The notes below the pieces were generated by a model, which saw only the letters and a program-made list of their open reading frames with translations, did not search any database and was not told the origin of the DNA. Below are positions 7,269 through 16,195 of a DNA stretch of 64,000 nt, piece after piece. This stretch comes from Hymenobacter metallicola (lineage in GTDB: Bacteria; Bacteroidota; Bacteroidia; Cytophagales; Hymenobacteraceae), in contig NZ_SRMB01000002.1 in assembly GCF_004745645.1 (NCBI RefSeq), positions 992,001 through 1,056,000 on the forward strand. The letters are read 5' to 3'. The translations under genes were made by a program, and so were the position numbers. Numbering within the stretch: the stretch's first letter is position 1; each line of letters begins with the position of its first letter.

Positions 7269-10200
7269 TTAGTGCTTGATAATTTTCTGAACCTCTACCC
7301 CACTGCCGCTTTGTACCGTCAGCAGATAGATGCCGCGGGGCAGCGTGGTCAAGTCCAGGTTGGTGGTGGCAGTGCCGGCCGCGGCCGTGGCCGTTCGGAT
7401 AATGGCCCCACGCACGTCGGTGATGGTGAGCAGGTGAGCAGAGGTGCCGCGCAGCTCTACCGTCAGCTCACTGGTTACCGGGTTGGGGTAGGCAGCTCCT
7501 ACCACGCTGCCCCGAGCCGTAGCGGCGGCCAGCGCGGCCTGGGGCGCGGCGCAGGTGGTACCTACGGTGTAGCTATGCGGGGTGGCGCTGGAATTACGCT
7601 CGGCCATGGTGGTACCCACGCGGTAGGTGAAGTAGAACGACAGCGCGGCGCCGGCAGCCTGGGGCTGGGAGAAAACGAAGTCGGAGCCCGAGGCCGTCAT
7701 ATTGTAGCCTGCGTAGCCGCCCGTGCCTACTTTCACATAAAGCAGGGCCATTGTGCTGCCGGCAATAGGCGCCAGGGGCACAAACTTCCAGCTTACCGTG
7801 CCATTGGCGGTGCTTACCTCGTAGCGGTAGTCGCCGTTAGCCACGGTACCGCCGCAGACGGTGCTGCCAGTAGTAGCGGGCGTCCCGTACACCTCCAGCT
7901 CGTAGAGCGAGTAGCCGTAGGTGGTGCCGCGGGCCGTGCCGTAGATGCGCACGTAGCGGCCGGCGCCGGCCAGGGCGGTGTGGTCGTTGGTGAGGGTGGT
8001 ATTGCCGGCCACGGTTTTGATGGTAGTCCAGGTAGCCGCGTCATTCGAGAGCTGCACCAAATAGTCTTTGCCATAGGCAGCCTCCCAGCTGAGCTTGACG
8101 CGGCTTACGTTGTAGCGGGCCCCAAGGTCCACGTAAATCCACTGCGGGTCAGCAAAGGCGCTGGCCCAGCGGGTGGTGGCGTTGCCATCCACGGCCAGGG
8201 CACCGCCCATTTCGGGGGCTTCCGTCGAGGAAGTCGTAGTGGGCTTGTTCAGCGCCAGGTTGGTACCGGTCGAGGTCCCCCCGCTGACGGTAATGCTAAC
8301 GGCGGCCGAAGTCGTGACGGCCCCGGCGTTGTCGGTGGCCTTGGCCGTCAGGGAGTAGGTGCCGGCGGCTACGCCCGTCCAGCTGTAGCTGTAGGGCGCG
8401 GTCAGGTCTTCGCCCAGCTTGGCAGCGCCCTGGAAGAACTCCACTTTGCTCACCGTGCCGTTGGCATCGGCGGCATCGGCCGTAATGGTTACGCTGGCCG
8501 GGGCCGTGAACGTGGCCCCGTTGGCGGGAGCCGTGATGCTAACCGTCGGAGCCGTGTTGCCAGCGGCATTCACCGTAATGCTGACCGCGGCCGATGTTGT
8601 AGCAGCGTTGCCGTTGTCGGTAGCCTTGGCGGTGATAGAGTACGTGCCCGCCGCTACACCCGTCCAGCTGTAGCTGTAGGGGCTGCTGGTATCGGTACCG
8701 AGCAGCGTAGCGCCGTTGTAAAACTCTACTTTCGACACGGTGCCGTCGGTATCGGCAGCAGTGGCCGCGAGGGTGACTGTAGCGGGTGCCGTAAATGTGG
8801 CCCCGCCGGCGGGCGAAGTCAGGCTGACGGAAGGCGCGGCGTTGGTAGGCGGCGGGGTGCCGGTTTTTACCAGGCTGCGGATGTTGTCGATGTGGTAGGT
8901 ATGGCTGGTCGTGGAGTTGGGCGCAAACAGAAACACCAGCTTATCAACGTCCACATCGGGCGTGCCGGCATCCGGGGCGCTGGCAAAGGTGAAGGTGAGC
9001 GTGTGCCAGGCGTTGGTTTGCTTCACGGCAGCTTGGTAGATGCTGTGGCGGCCGGTGGGGTAGTTACCCGTGTTCGACTGGGCCACATTCTCCAGCTGGC
9101 AGGAAATGACCGTGCCGACCGGGGCCGTAGTATAGAGGTCAATGGCAAACACCTTGTCGCCTTTCTTATAGGCGGCGCCGTCTTTGATTGCCCCCGTGCG
9201 GAAGGCCAGCACGTCGTAGGTAGCCGTGGCATTGCGGGCGTAGCGGCCCACGCGGGCAGAGGTGTTGGGTGCTACCGCCGCTGGGTTGGCCACCGTCGGC
9301 GTGTAGGTGCCGTCGGCGTTGAGGAAGGTCAGGTTGTGGGTGGCCTCGTAGTCTTCGAACATGGCGCCGGCCGTGTAGGTCGGCGGGGCGGCGTACTTGG
9401 CCACCCGGATGTTGTCGAGGTAGTAAGTCCCCCCGGTCAGGGAGTTGTTGGCAAACAGGAAGGCCAGCTGGTCGATGCTTACATTGGCCGTACCCGCGTC
9501 GGGCGAGGAGGTGTAGGAGAAAGCCAGGGTTTCCCAGGCGTTCTGCTTGGTGGTGCGCGCTTCGTAGCTGCTGTTGCGGCCGGCAGGGTACGAGTTAGCC
9601 GCCGCGGCCTTGTTCTGCAGGTTCAGCACCACCGGCGTACCGACCGGGGCCGTGCTATACACGTCCACCAGAATCTGGTTAGTTTGGTCCTTAAACAGGC
9701 CGGCATCCTCAATCACGCTGCCGGGCGTGCCGGCCGTAAAGAATAGCACGTCGTACTGTTCGGCGGCGTTGCGCACGTAGCGGGCTACGCGGGCCGAAGT
9801 ATTTGGGGCCGTGGCGCTGGGGTTGGCCAAAGCCGGGGTGTAGGTGCCGTTGGTGAGCGTGGCATCGAAGGTCAGGCGGCTGGTGCCGTCGTAGTTTTCC
9901 AGGATGTCAGTAGCTACCACGGGCTGGTCGGGCTTCTTCTTTACCAAGATGTTGTCGAGGTAGAAGGTAGAGCCCGAGGCGACGCCCGGCTGAAACAGGA
10001 ACACGACGTTGTCGACGTCATACACGCTGGTACCGGCGTCGATAACTTTCTCGAAATCAAACTCCAGGGTTTCCCAGGCGTTCTGCCGGCTGGTGGTAGC
10101 AAAATAAGAGCTCTGCCGGCCCGTGGGGTAGTTAGTCGACAATACCGTGCGGCTGTTTTCAAACTGCATGGTGATTTTGCTGCCCACAGGAGCCGTCGAG

Positions 10201-11564
10201 TACACGTCCATGTAGACCTTGCGGCGGCCGGCGGCAAAGTCGGAGGCATTGCTCACGGTCAGGCCCCGCACATACAGCACGTCGTACTGCTCGGCGGCGT
10301 TGCGTACGTATTTGCCCACGCGAGCCGAGGTATTCGGGGCTGCCGCGCCGGGGTTAGCCACGGCCTGGGTCAGCACGCCGGTCATGGTGCCGTAGGTCAG
10401 GGCGCGGTTGGCTTCGTAGTCCTCAAACACCCGGTCGAGCTGCAGCGGGGTGCTCACTGTCACGGCTTTAGTATAGGTAGTAGTGGGGCAGCCGTTTACC
10501 GTCACGGTTGCCGCAACAGTGCCGCCGGTAGTGCCCCAGTTCACCTGAATCGAGTTGGTGCCCTGCCCGCTGGTGATGGTAGCGCCGCCGGGTACCGTCC
10601 AGCTATACGTCGCGCCGGCGATGGTATCGAGGCGGTAGGTTTTGCCCTGCTCGTTCTGGTACACTTGCCCGTCACCTAGCACGGCGTAGTTCGAGGGGCC
10701 AGTATACACCCGCACGTAGTCGACCTGCATAGTGGTGGGGTAGTCCGAGGGCGTGGCGTTCTGGTAGCCGGTGAAACCCGTGCCGGGGCCGCCTACGGCC
10801 GAATTCAGCATCAGGTAGAAGTTGCCGTCGTTGAAGGGCCAGGAACCGCCAACCGTGGTTTCGGGCGAGGCCGTATGGTACACGTTTCCGTCTACCGACC
10901 ACTTAATCTGGTTAGGGCCCCACTCAATGGCATACACGTGAAAATCAGCCGATAAGTCGAGGGTACTGCTGTACTCGCGACCCGTGAAGTGCCAGCCGCC
11001 CGCGTCGTAGTGAATCGTGCCCGCCACCGACTTGGGGTTCTTATGCTTGGCCTCCATGATGTCAATCTCCCCGGTAAAGGGCCAGTTGCCGGGGTCGGCC
11101 AGCATCCAGAAAGCGGGCCACACGCCCTGGGCCGAAGGCAGTTTCATTTTGGCCTCAATGCGGCCGAAGCGAAAGGTTTGCAGGGCGCCCGCAGCGGTTT
11201 TCGAAAACAGCTTGGCAGAGGTATAATTGTAGGTGCGCCCACCCTGCACCGAGTTTTCGTAGCGGGTGACGATATTCAAGTTTCCACCCGACACGGTAGC
11301 ATTGCCGGGGCGATACACTTGCAGCTCGGCGTTTCCGAAGTTGCATAAGCCCGTTTCGCAGCCGTCGCCTTCGTAAACGCGCCACTTGCTCAAGTCGCCG
11401 GGGGTGTTGAACTCATCAGCCCACACGAGCTGGTTGCACTGAGCCCAAACAGTGGCGGGGGCAAACAGGACCCAAAGCGCGGCTAGCAGCAACCGGCTTA
11501 CCCTGACATTCCAGGAAGCGGACGCGCTGTGCAACGCCCGACGTGCGTAGAAAGGTATTCTCAT
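7269..11564 (-). CDS. Giant multi-modular secreted GH16 endo-beta-1,3-glucanase (laminarinase type), T9SS substrate
   Basis: The best start is the ATG at 11564-11562, which gives a signal peptide ending PATVWAQ at residue 42 and a protein of 1431 residues; upstream ATGs only add a polar extension. The GH16 domain (about 45-290) has GEIDIMEAKH with nucleophile Glu166 and acid/base Glu171. Then come a PKD/Ig-like domain, three tandem modules of about 165 residues (each with FEDYEA/LENYDG, PNTSARV, YDVL and DNI), two Ig-like repeats (VSLTSPAGGATF, VSITAPANGATF), a discoidin-like F5/8C domain, a further beta domain and a T9SS type A sorting domain (AYPNPVTSELTVEL...GIYLLTV). It should start beta-1,3-glucan breakdown outside the cell. 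The leader is long, with the shared 88-bp element at 11822-11909. Confidence 0.93.
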   Translation of the reverse strand: MRIPFYARRALHSASASWNVRVSRLLLAALWVLFAPATVWAQCNQLVWADEFNTPGDLSKWRVYEGDGCETGLCNFGNAELQVYRPGNATVSGGNLNIVTRYENSVQGGRTYNYTSAKLFSKTAAGALQTFRFGRIEAKMKLPSAQGVWPAFWMLADPGNWPFTGEIDIMEAKHKNPKSVAGTIHYDAGGWHFTGREYSSTLDLSADFHVYAIEWGPNQIKWSVDGNVYHTASPETTVGGSWPFNDGNFYLMLNSAVGGPGTGFTGYQNATPSDYPTTMQVDYVRVYTGPSNYAVLGDGQVYQNEQGKTYRLDTIAGATYSWTVPGGATITSGQGTNSIQVNWGTTGGTVAATVTVNGCPTTTYTKAVTVSTPLQLDRVFEDYEANRALTYGTMTGVLTQAVANPGAAAPNTSARVGKYVRNAAEQYDVLYVRGLTVSNASDFAAGRRKVYMDVYSTAPVGSKITMQFENSRTVLSTNYPTGRQSSYFATTSRQNAWETLEFDFEKVIDAGTSVYDVDNVVFLFQPGVASGSTFYLDNILVKKKPDQPVVATDILENYDGTSRLTFDATLTNGTYTPALANPSATAPNTSARVARYVRNAAEQYDVLFFTAGTPGSVIEDAGLFKDQTNQILVDVYSTAPVGTPVVLNLQNKAAAANSYPAGRNSSYEARTTKQNAWETLAFSYTSSPDAGTANVSIDQLAFLFANNSLTGGTYYLDNIRVAKYAAPPTYTAGAMFEDYEATHNLTFLNADGTYTPTVANPAAVAPNTSARVGRYARNATATYDVLAFRTGAIKDGAAYKKGDKVFAIDLYTTAPVGTVISCQLENVAQSNTGNYPTGRHSIYQAAVKQTNAWHTLTFTFASAPDAGTPDVDVDKLVFLFAPNSTTSHTYHIDNIRSLVKTGTPPPTNAAPSVSLTSPAGGATFTAPATVTLAATAADTDGTVSKVEFYNGATLLGTDTSSPYSYSWTGVAAGTYSITAKATDNGNAATTSAAVSITVNAAGNTAPTVSITAPANGATFTAPASVTITADAADANGTVSKVEFFQGAAKLGEDLTAPYSYSWTGVAAGTYSLTAKATDNAGAVTTSAAVSITVSGGTSTGTNLALNKPTTTSSTEAPEMGGALAVDGNATTRWASAFADPQWIYVDLGARYNVSRVKLSWEAAYGKDYLVQLSNDAATWTTIKTVAGNTTLTNDHTALAGAGRYVRIYGTARGTTYGYSLYELEVYGTPATTGSTVCGGTVANGDYRYEVSTANGTVSWKFVPLAPIAGSTMALLYVKVGTGGYAGYNMTASGSDFVFSQPQAAGAALSFYFTYRVGTTMAERNSSATPHSYTVGTTCAAPQAALAAATARGSVVGAAYPNPVTSELTVELRGTSAHLLTITDVRGAIIRTATAAAGTATTNLDLTTLPRGIYLLTVQSGSGVEVQKIIKH

Positions 11565-11782
11565 ATTGCTTAAGCTGGATTGGTGGGGAATCAGCATTGA
11601 GACCAGGGCATGGGGTTGCCCGGGCAGCAATAGGTGGGATGAGACAGGGTAGAAAGCGGAGCGGGTATTCGGAGCCTGAAAAGGCAGAGCGGAAAGGCAG
11701 ATCTGATGGCGGGTAAGCTACTCTAACCAAGGCTGCACCCGTAGGCAGCGGCCACTGGAAAAAATCGGCAGACCAAGCACCA

Positions 11783-11792
11783 CAAACGTTTG
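11783..11792. promoter_or_regulatory. CAAACGTTTG palindrome upstream of GH16
   Basis: This is the same 10-bp core as the 18-bp palindrome at 3055-3072, followed on the right by GC as there, but lacking left-hand symmetry. It lies between the shared promoter element and the GH16 start codon, where a bound repressor could block transcription. The LacI-type assignment is inferred from the pattern only. Confidence 0.4.
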
Positions 11793-11821
11793 CGGCAGGT
11801 CAAATATTCAGACGTTGTTTG

Positions 11822-11909
11822 GGAAATGCAAGTATAAAAACCCGCTAATCAGCTTGAAAAAACGGTTTTGCAACTTGCCTCACAAGCTGCTTATACACTT
11901 ATAACACAC
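11822..11909 (-). promoter_or_regulatory. 88-bp upstream element shared with the GH3 gene (copy 2)
   Basis: This is the second copy of the element at 2828-2915. On the minus strand it contains TATACTTG, one base from the Bacteroidota -7 consensus TAnnTTTG, so it probably includes the GH16 promoter and would give a 5' leader of about 250 nt. The remaining non-coding DNA from 11565 to 12153 holds the palindrome at 11783, a TAAAAAACAATGA copy at 11966-11978 and no credible gene. Confidence 0.65.
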
Positions 11910-12153
11910 GCAAACCCGGTCCTCGCCTCTTCTAGCAACCTTCTCTCTTCTACCCCCCACCCAGATAAAAAACAATGATTAAATGGTCTGCTCTGATCAT
12001 CTTTTCCACATTATTTTTTGGTTAGCTCCATTCCGTTTAGAAATACTGCACGCAGTAGGTCAGTGGTTTGAGGGAAATTCAACTATGTTCTGCCCGTTGC
12101 CCGTCGCGCCTACTGCAGGATAGAGTTGGCTACATACCTAGTATCAAGTATGC

Positions 12154-12209
12154 ATACGACACTAATAGGGCCAGCTGGAGTACTCCAGCTGGCCCTATTA
12201 GTGTCGTAT
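12154..12209. repeat. 56-bp perfect palindrome (28-bp arms, no spacer)
   Basis: Every base from 12154 pairs with its partner to 12209 around a centre between 12181 and 12182 (GGAGT|ACTCC). It starts 18 bp past the stop codon of the M28 peptidase gene on the minus strand. It could fold as a very strong RNA hairpin and act as a terminator, although no T-run follows on either side. It could instead extrude as a cruciform or be a transposon footprint. Confidence 0.9.
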
Positions 12210-12226
12210 CAGTTTGGCTCGTGTGC

Positions 12227-13744
12227 TTATCGTTCCAGCCTGGCGCCGGGGTCAACGGTTACGCGCTGAGGGGTGTTAGACACGGCCCAGCCGGTGGCAT
12301 ACATCCAGCGCGTCATGCGGGCCAGCTTGGTGATATCGATGCGCGAGGCTTCGTCCTTGGGCGTGTGGTAATCAGGGTGCAGCAGGGTGGTAAAGAACAA
12401 GGCCGGGATGCCCGCCCGCACGTAGGGCACATGGTCACTGCGGAAGTACCACCCTTCCGGGTGCTTGGGGTCGTCCCAGGACGTGTCGATGGTGAACTTG
12501 GTGAACTGCCGGTTGGCTTGCAGCGCCATATCCACCAAAGCCGTGGAGTTGCGGTGCGGACCAGTCGAGCCCAGCAAAGCGGCCGAGTCGGGGGCGTTGC
12601 GCCCAATCATGTCGGCGTTGAGCACCGCCACGATGGACGACTTGGCCACGGTGGGGTGTTCGGCGTACCAGCGGGAGCCCAGCAGGCCGCGCTCCTCGGC
12701 CCCGTGCCACACAAACAGCGCCGAGCGTTGGCCGGGCCGCTGCTTCCAGGCCCGCCCAATGGCTAGCATGGCCACGCTCACCGTGGCGTTGTCGTCGGCC
12801 CCGTTCCAGATAGAGTCGCCGGCGACGGGGTCACCGGCGCCGTCGTGGTCGTGGTGGCCGCTGAAGAGCACGTTTTCCTGGCGTAGCTGCGCATCAGTAC
12901 CCGGCGCCCGGGCTATAACGTTGACCGACGGGTAAATAAAGGTATTGGCGGCCAGGTCGGCCTTGAGCTGGGCGTTGCCGGAGCGTAGGGCGGCCCCAGC
13001 GGCCTGGCGCAGCAGCAGTACCGGCACGGTGGGCGGGGCCGTAGCCATGGCGGGCAACTGGTAGACTCCATCTTTGTAGCGGTGGCCCACAAAGCCCAGC
13101 TGAGGCTCGGCCGTATCGTCGGCCACAAGCAGCATGCCCGCCACGCCCTGCCGGCGCAGCACGGCGGTTTGCTGATTCAAGGCAGCCAGGATGTAGCGGA
13201 AGCCCCACAAGCTCATCTTTGGGGCGGGCAACGGGCGGGGAGCCACCAGGTTCATGGCGACCACCTTGCCCCGCAGGTTCGTCCGAGCGGTGTCCGCCAG
13301 GGAGTTGAGCCAGGTAACCGGGGCATCCAACTGGGCTTTGATAGGGGCCGTTACCCAGGCATCCTGCCACAAAGCCAGGGCCCGACCATTGATCCGGATG
13401 CTGGTAGAGGCCGCTACGGTGAGGCGGCGCAGGGGGTAAAACTGAAAGTAGGTCCCGTCGTCGCCGGCGGGTTCCAGGCCGATTTGCCGGGCCCGCTCGG
13501 CTACCCACACGGCGGCCCGCAACTCATCGGCAGTGCCCGCCCGGCGGCCGCGCAGACTGTCGCTGGCCAGCTCGAACAGGTCTTTGCGCAGTTCGGCCTC
13601 CTGAATGGCACTGAAAGCCGGTGGGGCGGTGGCCGCGGCCGGCGCCGAGGTGGAATTGGAGGCAGATGGCGGCCGGGTGCAGCTGGCAAGCAGAGTGCCC
13701 GTCAGCAGCCCCGATGACAGGATGAAGAATAGCGGTGTTTTCAC
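12227..13744 (-). CDS. M28 family zinc metallopeptidase, probable lipoprotein
   Basis: A secreted aminopeptidase-type enzyme of about 505 residues. The GTG at 13744 is preferred because it gives a lipoprotein signal, KTPLFFILSSGLLTG ending LLASC; the ATG at 13861 would add 39 unusual residues and overlap the response-regulator gene. A protease-associated-like insert covers about 120-250. The M28 zinc site is clear: FSGHHDHDGAGDP, then WNGADDNATV, then the acidic pair in HGAEERGLLGS, and a late His in DYHTPKDE. It is expected to remove N-terminal residues from peptides in the periplasm or at the surface. It lies 110 bp downstream of the two-component genes on the same strand; a functional link is not evident. 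Confidence 0.9.
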   Translation of the reverse strand: MKTPLFFILSSGLLTGTLLASCTRPPSASNSTSAPAAATAPPAFSAIQEAELRKDLFELASDSLRGRRAGTADELRAAVWVAERARQIGLEPAGDDGTYFQFYPLRRLTVAASTSIRINGRALALWQDAWVTAPIKAQLDAPVTWLNSLADTARTNLRGKVVAMNLVAPRPLPAPKMSLWGFRYILAALNQQTAVLRRQGVAGMLLVADDTAEPQLGFVGHRYKDGVYQLPAMATAPPTVPVLLLRQAAGAALRSGNAQLKADLAANTFIYPSVNVIARAPGTDAQLRQENVLFSGHHDHDGAGDPVAGDSIWNGADDNATVSVAMLAIGRAWKQRPGQRSALFVWHGAEERGLLGSRWYAEHPTVAKSSIVAVLNADMIGRNAPDSAALLGSTGPHRNSTALVDMALQANRQFTKFTIDTSWDDPKHPEGWYFRSDHVPYVRAGIPALFFTTLLHPDYHTPKDEASRIDITKLARMTRWMYATGWAVSNTPQRVTVDPGARLER

Positions 13745-13853
13745 GGGTGCGGGTCGAAAAAGCGGAAAAGCGGGGACTAGGCCAGAGGAGCTAGTACTTG
13801 GCCTTGCCGCGAAAGTTATACCGCTTATCGGTTCCGCCGGTGTTTTCAAGTGG

Positions 13854-14531
13854 TCAAACAATCAGCTTATAGCCAATACCCCGGATGTTGAGAATCTGGA
13901 CCTGGGGGTCGTCTTTCACGTAGCGCCGCAGCCGGGTGATAAATACGTCGAGGCTGCGGCCGTTGAAAAAACTGTCGTCGCCCCACAGCTCGCGCAGCAC
14001 GGTGCCGCGCTCCAGCACTTGGTTGCGCTGGTCGTAGAGACGCTTGAGCAGCTCGGCTTCGCGGTTCGACAAATCCGCGGCCTGCCCGTCGAGGTAGAGC
14101 TTCTGCTTGGGATAGTCGAAGTGGTAGCGGCCGATGGGTAGGGGCCCCGCGGTGGGCGGAGCCGGGGCCGGGCGCCGGCTGAGCTGGGCGTTGATGCGCA
14201 CAATGAGCTCATCCATGCTAAAGGGCTTTTTCAGGTAGTCGTTGCCGCCCAGCTCAAAGCCCCGCACCACATCCGCCGTCTGGGAGCGGGCCGTCAGGAA
14301 CAGAATCGGCACCGTCTGATTTTCAGCCCGAATCTGCTCGGCCAGGGAAAAACCATCGAGCTTGGGCATCATCACATCGGCAACCACAATGTCGGGTGGG
14401 CCGGCCCGAAACAGGCGTAGGCCCTGCTCCCCGTCGGCGGCGTATTGCACCGCGAAGCCGCGCACTTCCAGGCTGTCTTTCACAATCATGCCCAGGGCGG
14501 CCTCATCTTCAATCAGTAGAACGGTGGACAT
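13854..14531 (-). CDS. OmpR-family response regulator
   Basis: A 225-residue regulator with a receiver domain at 1-120 (VVADVMMPKLDG holds the phospho-acceptor Asp; KKP follows) and a winged-helix DNA-binding domain at about 130-225 (LSNREAELLKRLYDQ, VFITRLRRYVKDDPQVQI). It lies 62 bp after the histidine kinase on the same strand and forms a two-component pair with it. Its likely target is the four-copy repeat at 16113-16150 between the kinase gene and the divergent GLPGLI operon, since OmpR-type regulators bind tandem half-sites spaced about 10 bp. That link is inferred from layout. Confidence 0.93.
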   Translation of the reverse strand: MSTVLLIEDEAALGMIVKDSLEVRGFAVQYAADGEQGLRLFRAGPPDIVVADVMMPKLDGFSLAEQIRAENQTVPILFLTARSQTADVVRGFELGGNDYLKKPFSMDELIVRINAQLSRRPAPAPPTAGPLPIGRYHFDYPKQKLYLDGQAADLSNREAELLKRLYDQRNQVLERGTVLRELWGDDSFFNGRSLDVFITRLRRYVKDDPQVQILNIRGIGYKLIV

Positions 14532-14593
14532 AGGTGAGGGTATTTTAAGATTCTACTGCCCCGCTTCGGCGGCGTGCGGCAGAACAGTCATTT

Positions 14594-16051
14594 TTAAGCC
14601 GGCAGCCAGAAGGAAAACGCACTGCCTTCGTCGGGGGCGCTGCGCACGTCGATGTGGCCGCCGTGGCGCTCCACTACCTGCCGCACGTAGTATAAGCCTA
14701 ACCCGAAGCCCTTGACGGGGTGCAAGTTGCCGGTCGGCACCCGAAAGAACCGGTCGAAGATGGCCTCCTGGTAGGTTTTGGGAATTCCAATGCCATTGTC
14801 GGAAACGGTAAGGCGCCAGCCCTGCCCGTCCAGCTCGCCCCGAATACCCACCGTGACCTGTTCTCCGGAGTACTTGATGGCGTTATCGATAAGGTTGCTG
14901 ATGACATTGCTGATGTGGAGCCGGTCGAGGCGCACGGCCCCGGTAGCCGGTAGGCTCAGGTCGAAGCGCACGGGCTTGGGGGCTTTCAGCTGATGGCGAA
15001 CCACCAGCTCCCGCACCAGCTCGGCGGGCTGCACGGGTTCGGGGTGCAGCTCCAGGGTTTGCCGCTCCTCCACGGCAATAGTGAGCACCTTTTCGACCAG
15101 GTCAGACAAGCGTTGCAGCTCCTGGTGCGAAATAGCCAGGTACTTGGCCGTCTTCTGGGGGTCGTGCAGGGCACCGAAATGCTGCAGGGCCTCCACCGCC
15201 GCCGACACCGTCGCCAGAGGCGTTTTCAGCTCGTGGGTCATGTTGTTGATGAAGTCGTTCTTGACTTCCGACAGCTTTTTCTGCCGCAGAATCGTGCTCA
15301 GCATCAGTACAAAGCAGCCCGTCGTGAGGCCCAGCAACAGCACCGAGCCGCCCAGCAGCCCCGCCATGCGGCGCAGTACCCAGAAGGTGGGGGCGGCAAA
15401 CGAGGCCTGCACGTACTGCTCGCGCACGGGGTTGAGCAGCACCGGCGGCGTCTGGAGGGCATAGCCGGGGCGCAGAGGTTGGTCTACCAGCCGGGCCGGC
15501 CGGCCGGCGCGCGGGTCGAACCGGGCCGTCAGCGTGTCGAGCACGAAGGGGGCATCGGCGCCGCGCAGGCGCAGCTCGGCCTGATACGCCTTGCTGAGCT
15601 GGGCCACATTTACCTTGTTCTCCCCGGTCCAGTCTTGCAGCAGCAGCCGGGTGATATTGCGGGCCAGCGAGTCGGCCGGCTGGCCGGTGCGGGCGCCCGG
15701 ATGCAGGCGCACTTGCTTTTCTACCTTCACCAGGCGCAGCTCCCCATTGGATTTGGTAACCTGCTGGCGCGTAAGCACCTGCAACTGGTTGGCTTGGTCC
15801 TCTTCGCCAGCATCGTCGTACTGGCGAACAATGAGGCGCACGGGTTTTTTGCCAGTCGTGGTGCGCAGGGCTTGGCGGGCAAAGTGCATCTGCTCCTGCT
15901 GCAACACGGCGCGCAGGGCTTCGCGGGCAGTGCGCGCAAACTCGGAGTTGGTGAGCTGATAGGTGGTGTAGAGCCAGTACGCCTGAAAGCCGTTGATACC
16001 CAGAATGCAGAGCGTCATGAGCCAGAAGATGGAGCGGATGCGCCGTTTCAT
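14594..16051 (-). CDS. Membrane sensor histidine kinase
   Basis: A 485-residue kinase. A first membrane helix (residues 10-30), a periplasmic sensor of about 190 residues and a second helix at about 228-250 precede HisKA with the phospho-acceptor His in FINNMTHELKTPLATV, then HATPase_c with the N box (NLIDNAIKY), G1 (DNGIGIP) and G2 (GFGLGLYYV). It is upstream of its response regulator. It is divergent from the GLPGLI/outer-membrane-barrel operon, and the 144-bp gap holds 10-bp-phased repeats. The layout suggests it senses an envelope state and controls the envelope operon. The ligand is unknown. Confidence 0.93.
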   Translation of the reverse strand: MKRRIRSIFWLMTLCILGINGFQAYWLYTTYQLTNSEFARTAREALRAVLQQEQMHFARQALRTTTGKKPVRLIVRQYDDAGEEDQANQLQVLTRQQVTKSNGELRLVKVEKQVRLHPGARTGQPADSLARNITRLLLQDWTGENKVNVAQLSKAYQAELRLRGADAPFVLDTLTARFDPRAGRPARLVDQPLRPGYALQTPPVLLNPVREQYVQASFAAPTFWVLRRMAGLLGGSVLLLGLTTGCFVLMLSTILRQKKLSEVKNDFINNMTHELKTPLATVSAAVEALQHFGALHDPQKTAKYLAISHQELQRLSDLVEKVLTIAVEERQTLELHPEPVQPAELVRELVVRHQLKAPKPVRFDLSLPATGAVRLDRLHISNVISNLIDNAIKYSGEQVTVGIRGELDGQGWRLTVSDNGIGIPKTYQEAIFDRFFRVPTGNLHPVKGFGLGLYYVRQVVERHGGHIDVRSAPDEGSAFSFWLPA

Positions 16052-16112
16052 GGGGCGAAGGGGCTAGAGTAGGTTACGAAAATAGCGGATGCTCCAGGGT
16101 TTTGGCGCGGCG

Positions 16113-16150
16113 TTAACACTGTTTAACACTCTGTAACAGTGCTTAACACG
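16113..16150. promoter_or_regulatory. Four direct repeats of TTAACACT at exact 10-bp spacing
   Basis: TTAACACT occurs at 16113 and 16123, TGTAACAGT-type GTAACAGT fills 16133-16140, and TTAACACG starts at 16143. The 10-bp phase puts all copies on one DNA face. The site lies between the divergent kinase gene and the GLPGLI gene and is a strong candidate operator for the neighbouring OmpR-family regulator. Confidence 0.65.
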
Positions 16151-16195
16151 CCGATGTGGGAGGTTTGAGCCGTCAACTCACTTTTCTACATCCCC

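Noticed and set aside
7233..9746. 837-codon open frame on the plus strand
   Set aside because: It is the antisense of the GH16 gene. The translation is Gly/Arg/Val-rich with no domain, a common shadow in GC-rich DNA.
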